This document shows, piece after piece, positions 1-10,471 of a stretch of DNA of 64,000 bases. Under the pieces are notes generated by a model, which saw only the letters and a program-made list of their open reading frames with translations, was not told where the DNA came from and did no database searches. This stretch comes from Chlorella sorokiniana (taxonomy: Eukaryota; Chlorophyta; Trebouxiophyceae; Chlorellales; Chlorellaceae). Position 1 is the stretch's first letter. Each line of letters begins with the position of its first letter. The DNA is taken from assembly GCA_025917655.1 (NCBI GenBank), contig CP084614.1, positions 248,001 through 312,000 on the forward strand, written 5' to 3'. A program made the translations under genes and the position numbers.

Positions 1-51
1 CGGCACCCTCAGTCCCTGAGCGGAACAAGGGGAATCCCCAGCGAAGCGCAC

Positions 52-2462
52 CGATGGGCGCGGCAAACGCCGTGGCCACGCCCGCGGCGGTGCCGATGGC
101 GGCAAAGTCGCGGTGGTCGGCGGCGTTGCGGAAGTGGCCGCCCAGCGCCCGGGGAGCCTTCACCTTGCGCCGCCAGCGCAGCCACTGCAGGCGGGGGAGA
201 GGGGGATGGGCAGTGAGTCAAGCGCTGGAGTGGTTGCAGCCACTTCCAGAGTTAAACCATCCAATAAACCATCCAGGCATACGTCAGCAGCATGTTCCGG
301 CAGCGCAGAGCCCGCATGGGCCCCGCCTTCCGGCCTCAGCGCCAAGGCTCCCGTCCCACCTGAGTGAGCGACTGGGATCCCATGCCGCCAATGCCGCCGC
401 CCACGATGCCGCCGCCGTGCACAAACGGGCCCTCCTTGCCTGGCCGGAAGGGGGCAGCAGCGCGTTGTTGCTGAGGAGGCCTGGTGAGGAGGCAGCTGCT
501 GCCTGCGGCTTGCCCATACTCCGCCTGCCCCCCGCCGCAGGCTCTTCACACTGCCTGCACAAGCGGCAGGTGCAGCATGCCGCGATCCCGACCCAGCCGC
601 CGCCGTAAAACATGGCCATGCCTCAGCCGGTGGTGACCCAGCCAGAGTCTGAACTTGGGGTTGCGATGACGGCCATCCCAGCTGTTTCCTGAGCAGCGTT
701 TCAGCACACGCGTTCGCTCACCCGCGATGAGGCCGGCCGCGATGCTGAAGCAGATGCCGCTGAGCTTGGTCACCAGGCAGCGCATGGTCAGCAGGCCGCG
801 GATGTGCACCCCGTTCAGGTAGGTCTTCACCTCTGGGATGCCGCTGCCCGCCGCCAGCGGCTCCACAAAGCTGCGGTGGGTGCAAGCAGTTACAGGGAGC
901 AGTTACAATGAAACCAAAGCAGCGGCGGGTGCATGCACAGGGAAGCGTTCACAACAAACATCACAGCAGCGGCGGAGCGCAGTCAAAGCAGGAGCAAAAC
1001 ACAAGCGCCCAGGGAACGAGGATCACAGGGTTGAGGCTCGGGGACGAGAGGGGATCTGGTTTGGGGCCAGCCAGGCGCGAGGGGGCGGCGAGCACCCGGC
1101 GAGCGGCGCTTGCGTGCGGGTGGGGTGGCAGCCCCCCAGCCCACCACCCCTCACCTGACCAGCCCACCCGCCACGAGCGCAAACGAGAGGCTGATGCCCA
1201 CATGTGTGAGGTACGGCGACAGGAAGCCGCCTGCGGGGAAGCAACCGGGCGATGAAGGCACCCAGCAGGGCAGCTTGGTGGCAGCTGGCCCCTCGAGCGG
1301 CAGTCGACTGGTTGCTGCCCCGGCCAAGCAGCCCTGATCTTGCCAAGCAGCCGCCGGTGCGACCCACGAGGCAAGGCCGCGCACCCGACTCCGCCACCGC
1401 CGCCCGCACAGCGCTGAACTTGAAGCTGTTCATCGCATCGATGCCCCAGTCCACCAGGAAAGCCAGCACGCCCATCACGGCGCCTATGAGAATCGACAGC
1501 AGCCACTTCCACGTCTCTGCGCGCAGATAGGCCGCGGCGGCAGAGTGGGGGGAGCGGGTGGTAACGGCGCGACGCATCTCAGGAAAGTGGAAGACGTGTA
1601 CAAGCAAAAGTCCAGGCACGTCTGGTGCGCGACGTGATTGCACGCCACTGCGGGCGCTGCGCACAGCAACCAGGAGCAGAGAAGGAGACGAGCAGAACCG
1701 CCATCGCCCCCTCACCCCTCACCCCACCACCACACACGCACACCCACACCCCCGCAGTTGCACCCCCAAGAACACACACACACACACACACACACACGCG
1801 CAACAACGCACGCCAGCACGCACACACACACACCGCCACCACACCCACCCACCCACCCACCCACCCGCCGTTGCGTAGTCGTGTTCCGAGCGGTGCACAG
1901 CAAACTCCCGCTGGATGTCGTTCTCCTGCGGGAGCAGCAGGGTGCAGCGCCTTCTGTGCGACACACGGCCGGCTGTGTGTTCGATTGGCGGCGACGGCAG
2001 GCGCGCTTGCACGCCTAGCTGGTGCTGCTGCGGCAGCGTGTAGGATGTGGTGCGCTGACAGCCCCGTGCTGCCCTTCCGACAGCTCAGCGCAGCTCACCA
2101 CGGGGTCGAAATCCTGGGACTCGAAGCCCGCCATGCGCTTCAGGCGGCCGAGCGTCTCGCGGCTCTCCTCAGCATCCTGTGGGGCGGCGGCGGCCACGCG
2201 CGCCAGGCTCAGCGTGCATAGCAGAACAAGCGCTGGAGATGCGGTGCAGTGTCTGCAAACAGGCTGGCAATGCTGCTGCTCAGCAGCCTAGTGATGATGC
2301 CGTGCAGCAAGCCAGCTCAGCAACGGATGGCAGCAGCGGCGGCGGCGGCGGGCGCACCAGCGGAGCGCCGTGCACCGACGACGGCACCGAGCGGGTGCGG
2401 CCGCCGCGGGCGCGGCGCAGCGTGAACTTGCTGGCCACGCTGGGATCTTCATGGTCAAGCAT
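52..2462 (-). CDS. CLC-family chloride channel/proton exchanger (3' end beyond left edge)
   Basis: Membrane protein moving chloride (or exchanging it for protons), probably in an endomembrane such as the vacuole or lysosome-like compartment. Spliced exons, in transcription order: about 2360-2462, 2099-2176, 1865-1925, 1385-1516, 1155-1230, 722-870, 360-439 and 52-184; phases match at the junctions. In order they give an ESQDFDP cytosolic lead like that before the first helix of CLC-6/7-type proteins, a helix ending LSILIGAVMGVLAFLVDWGI, the selectivity motif AAGSGIPEVKTYLNGV, the gating-glutamate motif GKEGPFVHGGGIVG, and GTAAGVATAFAAPIG. Serine in GSGIP (rather than the proline of plant nitrate-type CLCs) favours chloride, and the glutamate in GKEGP favours exchange over simple channel activity; both are inferences from family knowledge. 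The ATG at 2462 starts MLDHEDPSVASKF. The donor of the first exon is uncertain. The C-terminal membrane part and CBS domains lie outside the window. Confidence 0.9.
1728..1864. repeat. CA-rich microsatellite in a CLC intron
   Basis: An uninterrupted CA run at about 1772-1797 is followed by interrupted CA and a CCCA run up to 1864. It lies in the CLC intron between the exon ending at 1865 and the exon beginning at 1516, so on the sense strand it reads as TG/GTGG. Confidence 0.85.
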
Positions 2463-3972
2463 GAGGTGGCTCCTGCGCTTGGAACAGACGTGCAGGGTGA
2501 GTCGCCAGCGCAGGCAGCAGCTGGGAACTGGCGGCTGCCGCTGCCGGTTGCGGGAGGGCTGGCTCAATGACACCGCGCCGGATGACCGAAACATTACACG
2601 ACCATTGGTACACCATGTGGAGCTCCAAAGTGCTGCGATGATCACTCGCAAAGGGCACCCCACGGCGTCCAAAAGTGACAGCAGCCCACCTGAGAGCCCC
2701 CTGCGGATGGCTTGCCCTGCCAAGCAGGGGCAGGCCCTCTTGGCTGCGACCATTCTTGCTGGCGGCCATCGCCTCAGGAGCTCAAGGCAGCCGCAGGTGC
2801 CATTCCCAGCCTTGGCGCTTGTTGGGCATAGCGCGATGTTCAAATGCCTAGTTGTGCTACATTCAATTGCGGCGCAATGCAAACACGGCCGTGGCAGCTC
2901 GGCTGGCGCTCATCGCCACCCGACGCCACGCGAGCCCGCGCCGCGCATGCGGCTGATTTCCCCAGGTTCAACGACGGCGCGCCTAATACATGCATGAAAA
3001 GCTGGCAACAACTGCCAGTCAATGGTCACATATGGCTGTTTCAAGTATATCTGGCATGCCAGATCTGACGAGGAGGGCGGTTTACAGGCGAGCGTCAAGG
3101 GGAAACCCCGAGTACGAACTCGGCACCTGACACCACAGCTGCACAAACTTGCCAACAGCGGAGGTCAGGCACATGCAGGGATGATAGGGGGCGTGCCTGT
3201 GCACATTGAAGCTTAAATACAAGCGTGAGGCACGGAGGTGCGTGATGGGCGGCAGGTGATGGCGGGGTTTTATCGGCATCGGAGGGCATGCAAGGAAAGT
3301 AAGAGGTGAAAGTTGAACCGGAGGGGAGAAGGTATCATGCAAGCGATGCATGTCGTATCAGAGGACACATGGCATTAGGTTACAACATCTGAGGGGAACG
3401 ACACTCCCAAACAATCTGCCTTGCCAGGGGCAGCAGCGCCAGCGGTGGCCAGAGGGGGTTGGCGGGCCCCGGGGGAGCAACGGAGGGACAGCGGCAGGCG
3501 AGCAACGGCCAACGGGCAGACCGTGCAGCCTGCAAGCCTGCGGCTCGCACGGTATACACACACGTTTGATAGCACAGGGGCGGGAAGCGGTCACAGGGAA
3601 GGGGGCATCCGGCAGGGTGGAGGCGCTTCACCAACGCAGCTCTGATATCGAGGTTGCTGCCGAGGCGCCCGTGGGTGGGGCTGCAAGTCTCTGGAGGGCC
3701 TGTGCAGGGGGCAGGCATGAAACGCAGGCCAAGGGGGCGCATACGCACAGTACAGGGGAAGTGGGGAGCCATACAATCAGTGGAGCAGGACGGAAAGGTG
3801 GGTGAGAAGGCGGCCCCACAACGGCGCTGCTAGTGCCAGCCGGGCACCGACGGAACGACTGGTGGAAGAGAAGGGGAGGCGGGAAGGCGCCACATGTGTG
3901 ACCGCTGTGCAATGAGTTTGGTTCTGCGGCCAGGAGGAGAGTAGATGGGGCCGGGGACGGAGGCGCTGGGGC
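2463..3972. other. Intergenic: CLC upstream region and 3' flank of next gene
   Basis: No exon chain with family motifs or consistent splice phase was found on either strand. The left part is the presumed CLC promoter and 5' leader; the right part is the presumed 3' untranslated region of the coiled-coil gene ending at 3973. Minus-strand TGTAA words (fwd TTACA) occur near 3082 and 3380, but this motif is too short to assign a polyadenylation site. Confidence 0.5.
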
Positions 3973-5993
3973 TCAGGTGTCCAGTACCGCCGCCAGCGCA
4001 GCCGCCAGCTCATCGAGAGCTGGCGGCTCCCCCATTGCACATGGGCGGAGCGCTCAGCGACCGCCACCGCTGGCATGGCTTGCTGCAGCTGCGCGGGCGC
4101 CTGCTGCCCGGGCAGCCGGGGCGGCGCCGGCTGGGCCGCCGCCGCCGCCGCCCACTGCGCCGCCAGCAGCTGTTCGTGCTGCTCTGCCAGCAGCCGCTGC
4201 TGCTGCTGCTGCCTCTGCCCCGCCGCCGCCGCCGCCTCCTGCGCAGCAGCCTCGCTCCATGCGGCAGCCAGCTGCTGCTGGCTGGCCGCAGCAGCCGCTG
4301 CCGCTCGCTCCTCTCCGCGTTCCCGCAGCAGGGCCCGCAGCTGGAGCTCGAGACGGTCGGCCCGTTGGCGCTCCTGCGGAGAGATGGGCAGGAGCGGGCG
4401 GGGGCGGGGCAGTCAGCAGCGCTGCACTCAGACTTCCGTGGGTGACGGGGTTTCGGCCGCGGTACAGCTTCAGAAGTGGTGGGCACCAGGGGGCGACAGC
4501 CTGTTCTTCTCTGGAGGCCCAAGCAAGAGGGCAGCCGGCCGGCAGCTGGGCCGGACTGGCTGCACGGTGCCGTCCCCACCCACCCACCCAGCCCCCCACC
4601 CGCCCACCTGTTCAAGCGCCTGCTGCAGCACCCGAGCCTGCGCCGACGCTGCCACAGCCTCCGCCTGCGCCTCCAGCACCTCCCTGGTGACCGCTGCCCG
4701 CTGCCCAGTCGCCGCCACTGTCGATGGCAGCTGCTTCGGCGGGCTGGGCCCTACGTAGGGGCTGCCGCTCTGCGAGCTGCCGCCGCTGCTGCTGCTGGGG
4801 CCGCCGGCGGGGCGAGGGCTGCCGCTGCTGCGGCGGAGGAGCCCGCGGCGGCGGCGGCTGCTGCTGCTGCGATGAGGTCATCGGACAGATGCGGCTCGCT
4901 GCCCGCCCGCCGCATGCGCTCGGGTATGTCTATCCCTGCTGTGCCTCTCCGCGACGCCACGCCGGCTTCGCCTTGAAGCATGCCCCCAAGGCATCGCTGC
5001 GGTGCGGCCGCTGCACCGCAGCGGGAGCCGCCGCCGTGCGACCGCATTCCGGCAGCGTCAGTCGCCGCCTCCGGGCACAGGCATGCATGGCGGCTGAGGG
5101 GACCGTCCCCGCCAATTCTCCTGGACCGTCGCCCGCTCGGCATGCAGCCGCAGCAAAGGTGCTGGTGTGCTGGGCCGCCGCCGCATGCGCCGCCGCCGCT
5201 CCCGACGGCTCCGGGCAGCAGGGGTCGCCGCCGCCACACATCCCTGCTGGGCAAAACCAGCTGCGGCGGCTGGTGCAGCGGCAGAAGCGCTGCTACGAGT
5301 GCCGTCTGGGCGGCTGCGGCCCCTGCCCCCCCGCGGCCAGGGCCGTGGGATGGGCGGGCGCCTGCATTCGACCGGCCGGTGTTGATGGACAGCCGCTTGT
5401 GCAGCTGCGTCAGCTGCTCCTGCTGCATCAGCAGCGTTCGAAGGCTGGACTGGCGCGCCATGGATGCAGCCCATGGGTCCAGGGGCAGGCTCTTGGGCGC
5501 GCGGCCGAAGCCCATGGGGGTCTGCCGCCGCGGGCGTGGAGACGCTCGCGGCGGCGGCGGCGCCGCCGCCGCCCTCCGCCGCCGTGGCGGCGTCCGAGGC
5601 CGCTGCGGCGCTGGACTCCGATGCGGATTGCGAGCGGCGCAGGGTGACGACACTGGTGGGGCTGCGAGCATGGGTGGCGGGGTGGGCGGGGGGGCGTTGA
5701 GGGGACGAAGAGAAGGGCAGGAGGAAGGCGCCCTGGGGTGAAGGGGGTGCAAACAAGGCAGGGCCGCCTGGCCTGCTGAAGGCAGCGAGGCAGGGGGCAG
5801 CATGCAACGCGGCCCGGGATGCACAGAGCGAGGCCTGCGCCGGCGACGCGTGCAGCGGGCAGCAATCGCAGCGGCACCTGCTGTCGAAGCCGACGACCCT
5901 GACAGGGCTGCCACAGCGACTGGGCTCGGAAGGGGTGGCACCAGCATGCTGCTGCGCCAATGAAGATGCGAATGGGGAGAGACAGTCAGCCAT
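3973..5993 (-). CDS. Hypothetical coiled-coil protein A
   Basis: Not recognised as a known family. The ATG at 5993 opens MADCLSPFASSLAQQHAGA; the first exon probably ends at AGCAG|GTGCCG near 5872 and the next starts after CCACCAG near 5653 (SVVTLRRSQSASESS). A coding stretch at about 5380-5500 reads RQSSLRTLLMQQEQLTQLHK, followed by SEPHLSDDLI near 4890. The C-terminal coiled coil spans two exons: AEAVAASAQARVLQQALEQ ends at a GTGGGC donor near 4609, then ERQRADRLELQLRALLRE and a Gln/Ala-rich heptad region follow to the stop at 3973 (LDELAAALAAVLDT). The frame changes near 4800 (CCCC on the sense strand) and at 4027-4031 (CCCCC on the plus strand), each repaired by one added base, so no single open frame covers the gene. 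It could be a cytoskeletal, centrosomal or trafficking scaffold; function is not inferable. The middle exons are uncertain. Confidence 0.5.
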
Positions 5994-7907
5994 GGCGCCT
6001 CGGCTTTGTGCTGGTGAAGGGCCGCTGCCGCCGCTTGCCGGGACTTGGCCAGCGGCCTTGGCTGCTTGCTGCGTGTGTCGACGACCCGGTCTGCCGTCAA
6101 ACTTCTACGAGCAAGGTTGGGGCACAGCTCGGTCTACGAGGACACCGCCGCCCCGGTTGGGCAGGGGCTGGCTGGGCAGCTGCCCTTGTGGCCGCTCCTG
6201 CCGGGGCGATATGGTGTGAAGGAAAGGATGGCGCCTTGATTGAATATGGAGCATCTGCAGTGGTGCAAAGGAGCGATGAGCGCTCACGAGGGTTGCCGAG
6301 ATGTGTCCCTGCGCTCCATTCCCCCAAGCCACACCGCTGCTCTGCGGGGCTCAAATTCACTTGCTGGTCCCGTGGTACACTTTGACACAGTCTCGGCCCC
6401 GCTGACCGCCGACATCAGCGCAGGGTTTCACCTGCGACGCCTTCTCACGTGTTTCCCCGCTGATCACCTTAAATTTACTGCAGGCAAAAGCCGAAGGCAT
6501 GCATCTGGTCTGCAAGGTCACAACAATGAATCAGCAGCGCCTGCCGCGTGGCACAGGTCGGCATCACGTCATTAGGGCCATCGCCAGTGTGTAGGGTGCC
6601 CGCTATTCACTCACCTGTGTGATCATGGCACCATTGATGCAGTGCAAGCAGCCTGGCTGAACCTGACTTTCCGATGCACACTTTTCAAGCAGGCAGAAAG
6701 CGTCGCTCGGGCGCGCCATTTGCATGCCGATAGACCCACTGACTGTAATGGAACGGGCTGGGCGCTGTTGCGGCCTAGACGGCCGCGCCCGCCAGCAGCG
6801 GCGCTGGCAAGGATGGCGGGAGGCCATCTGCGGCCGCAGCAGCTGGAGCCGCGGCGCTGCTTGCGTGTTGTGCAGATCGGTGGCTAGGGTTGCCATCAAT
6901 CAATGTGGAGGATTCATTCAGGGTGGAGCACTATTGTGTGGAATGGCGGGCACTCCATGCGCCAGCCGCAGCATACGGAAAAGCGGTACTGGCTTTATCT
7001 GCTCCCCATCAACCTGCCGGCGCTCATGGCTGCTCAACCAGGGCTGCATACTTCTCCAAGCTCTTGGTTGAGGTATTTTCAAAACGTTGGGGGAAATTTA
7101 CTGCACTGACATGAAGAATTGCGCGCCAGCCGAATGCCCAGATTGACGTATGGGGGCGCACGGGTTGCAGCCCTGACACTCGGCAAAAACGTTGGCTAAA
7201 TTGAGCATACATGAAGAGGTGGGGGCTGCAGCGACTGACCACACAGAGATAAACATGTTCACGGAATTCGTATGGCATGGATCGCAAGCGAAAGGGGATG
7301 ATAATGATGATGTGTGGGCGGGGCGGGCATGGCGCTGCCTGGGCAGCTCTGCAGCAGTATCATCGCAGGGCAGCAGGGCAGGCAGAGCAGAAGAGATGAA
7401 AAACTGCGCGAAGAAGAGAGAAGAGCTTTCTCCTGAACTTGGTGTGTGGGTGTGGGTGGGGGGGGGGGCGCTTCTGTTAGAATTTGACCGTTGAAGGTGG
7501 ACAGTAGCTGTGATGGAATCATCAGGGAGGCAGAAAGTGCCCGCTTAGGGCATAGACAGACAGGATGCTCATGCGCAGAACAGAGGTGCAGCAGAAGTGG
7601 GAGGGCAGAGAGAGAGCGAGAGAGCGGTGCGGGCGCTACGATGAACAAGCTATGAAAGTAACGAAGGCACATGTACAGCTGACGGAGCGCTGCCGCTAGG
7701 ACAGATGCAGGGCATGCACATGGAGTTGCTTGGAGGCGTGTATCGCATGTACGGCATGAATTCAAGGATGCAAGCGAGAGAGCGGCAAGCTAAAGAGAAA
7801 TAAGTGGGCGTCAACAGAGAGCTACAAGTTGCGAGGCAGGCAGTTGCGCTAGTTGCAGGCGAACCGGAGAGCCGCGGTTGCAAAGTGATCCATTGTAAGA
7901 ACAGAAG
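5994..7907. other. Intergenic between the two coiled-coil genes
   Basis: No recognisable coding exons on either strand. The right part, with a G run at about 7457-7468 (GTGTGGGTGTGGGTGGG followed by Gs), is probably the 3' untranslated region of the gene ending at 7908. The left part would carry the promoter of the gene starting at 5993. Nothing else identified. Confidence 0.4.
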
Positions 7908-9789
7908 CTAGCCATCTAAAGAGAAGGGCTGCGCGCCTGCAAAGGCAGATACCAGGCCGGGACTGGCTGCCTGAGGCTCAGCATCGATTGGGTTTTCAGA
8001 AAGCGCAAGCACAGCCTGCGGCGGCTGCTGCCGGCCCTGCCGTGGTGCCGGCCACCCACGGGAGCCGCCCTGCGGCAGCCCCCTGCCCGCCATGATGGTG
8101 GCCAGCCGGGCGCAGCCTCCGGGTGCAGAGGGGTGCGCGCCTGGGCGCCGCCCGCGGCCGCAGCCGTGGCAGCGGCAGCAATGGTGGCGGCCCCGCTGAC
8201 TGTTGCAGCAGGTCGCGCTCAGCGCTCACTCGCTCCAGCTCCAGCTTCAAGCGGTCCAGCTCCTCGTCCTTCTGCAGAGTGGAAAGCGCCGGAACAGAAG
8301 CTGTGACACAAGGCCCAGAACGAGCGCTGGCCGCCGCCGTGAAGGGTCCCTGCCCAGCGCGGACAGCCCAGCGGCAGGAGCGGCGCCAGCTGGCCGTGCG
8401 CTCACCCTGCGGATTGCATCCTGGAGCCCCGCCACCTGAGCCTGGGCCGTCGTGGCGGCCGCCTGCAGGGGGCCGGGGGGGTGGGGGGCCGAAGCAGGGG
8501 AAAGGTAGCATGGATAAGAGCATCTGTGTTGGCAGCAAGTTGGGCCATGGTAGCTCGGAGGGTGGGTGGCCGAGGAGGAGGGTTGCAATCCCCGCCCTCC
8601 AGAGGCTTCCTGTGCAATACCAGCCGGGCCCCACCTGTGCATCAAAGAGCTGCCGGAAGGAGGAGACTGCCTGGCGCTGCGATACGGGCGCAGGCTGCTG
8701 CTGCAGCTGCTCACGGCTGCGCGTCTGGCTGCGGGCCCCAAACGCGGGGTCACTGGCATGGGCGGTCGACTGGCGCCGCTGCCGCTGGGGGTGCTGCGCT
8801 GGGGCAGCAGCTCAGAAGGCGGGCGCTCGGGCTGCGGCAGGGGAGGCTGGCTTGGGAGGGTGGCCGCCGCCGTGCCGCCGGTCCCCACCGATGCGGCATG
8901 CTGCGAGCGGGAGCCGGCAAAGGCGTGGAGCGCTGCCGCGACAAGATCATCTGGCAGGCCTTCGGGGGCAGTGCGAGCCTTGGACAGCCTGCGTGGGGGC
9001 AGGGATGGCGAGCAGGGGGCTGGGGGCCGCGGCGGACGCATGCGAGCGAGAGCGAGCAGGGCAGCAGGCAGTCCAAGGCCTCCGCACACCCTTGCGTGAT
9101 GAACGCACAGCACGGCGGTGTGGCAGGGACAGCGTGGCATGTGTCGGGTTGCAGCAGCGCGCAAGGTAGCATGGTGGGAGGCACCAGGGTGCAGGCTAGG
9201 TTCCGACGCAGGTGCTCAATCGCGAGCAGCGGCAGCGGCGCAGGCGAGTCCAAGGGCACAGCCCACCCTGCGATGTCTCACCCGACGGGCATGTCGATGT
9301 TGCCGCTGCAGGCCCGCGCCAAGCCTGCGGGTCCCGTACGCACCGGTGGGCCAGGGGCCGCCGTGCTGGGAGGGTTGCTGGGGGCGCCAGCGCCGCGGGT
9401 GCAGCCACCGCCGAACTCGGCGTCTTCTTGGATGCGGGGCACCCGCGTGCCTCGTGAGCTCACCGTGCGCAGGCTACGAGTGGTTTGGATGGTGAGCCGA
9501 GGCACTGCGGCCGGCTCTCGCTGACGCTGCACCATCAGCTGCTGGGAGAGAGCTCCTATGGAGCTCTGCCGCTCTGCCAGGCTGCAGCAGCGGGGAGCTC
9601 TGAGTTATCGCCGCTGGATGACTTGCTGTTGTCAAAACCCTGGACACGAAGGGTGCCGGGCGAGGATGAGGCCGACTCGCTGTCGAAGCACGCCAGCGCA
9701 AAGGCGCTCGTAAAGGTGCAAGCTCCCCCATGGTATGCAGACCCGCGGAAGGAGCCGAAAGTGATTAGGGGGACGAGCCCCCGTCCCAT
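7908..9789 (-). CDS. Hypothetical coiled-coil protein B
   Basis: Not recognised as a known family. Recognisable coding segments on the minus strand, in order: SESASSSPGTLRVQGF (about 9640-9690); an exon after CTGCTGCAG near 9588 with AERQSSIGALSQQLMVQRQR and then LTIQTTRSLRTVSSRGTRV; GLPDDLVAAALHAFAGSRSQ (about 8900-8970); SREQLQQQPAPVSQ and FRQLFDAQ ending at a GTGGGG donor near 8639; TTAQAQVAG near 8450; then the coiled coil KDEELDRLKLELERVSAERD (about 8210-8270). The tail ends LSENPIDAEPQAASPGLVSA through FSLDG, with the stop at 7908. The tail frame is reached only if two G/C runs near 8190 and 8115 each lack one base. The start at 9789 (MGRGLVPLITF) is a guess. The exon plan resembles protein A, so the two may be old tandem paralogues. 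Confidence 0.5.
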
Positions 9790-10471
9790 CAAACCCCGCT
9801 GCGCTGTGGACGCGCGGGGCACCGCAAGAGGCAAAAATTGGGAACTGACTAGCCTGCATTCAATGTGTCAGAGTCAGCCCTTAGTTGTTTGGTGAAACAT
9901 CAATCAAACATAGAACCGTCTACGGGCCTGCTGTCCGTGCCGCAGCAAGGCTAGCCACGCCTGCTTCGCAGCCAACACATATGTGAGGTCTTGGCTCCTG
10001 TTCAGACAGAAATCTAGGTTTGCTCTGTTGATGCGGAAAACAAGGGCAGGTGCTGCCATTTATCCTGCAGCAGATGATTGCATCGCCGCCATCCACTCTG
10101 TAGCCGTGCCGCTGTAGCCGTGCCGCTGCACCCTGCCGCCGCACCCTGCCGTGCCTCGGGTAAGGAGCGCAGACTGCGTCCTTCAACGCATGTTCAAGTC
10201 GTAATCGCCACCTCACATGTGTTGTGAGTCACGGCAGTGCCTCATGAATGCGTTTGTGTAGGTTCCGCTGTTTCGGACCCAACTGAGGCACCAACTGAGG
10301 TGACACGTGGCCCTGCTGGAGCGAGGGACTGCACTGTTGATGCCCTTGATGGTGAATAGCAGACAACGGACGTGTAGAACAACCGAACGCTGCCCATTCT
10401 GCTTCTGCTGCCTCATCGCTGCACCAAAGCTCGGTGGGCAGGGTCTTGCGCCCTGCCCCGATCCATCAAGC
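9790..10471. promoter_or_regulatory. Divergent intergenic region between coiled-coil gene B and the B3/LSD1-like gene
   Basis: Head-to-head interval of about 680 bases: the coiled-coil gene reads left and the B3 gene reads right from 10472. It should hold both promoters. A near-direct repeat of CCGCTGTAGCCGTG is visible around 10103-10130. No convincing TATA box or other core element could be assigned by eye. Confidence 0.4.

Noticed and set aside
4751-6100. 449-codon open frame on the minus strand as one intact protein
   Set aside because: Its middle lacks coding character and its end runs into a different frame from the conserved coiled coil. It is only partly real exon sequence joined to intron in this G+C-rich DNA.
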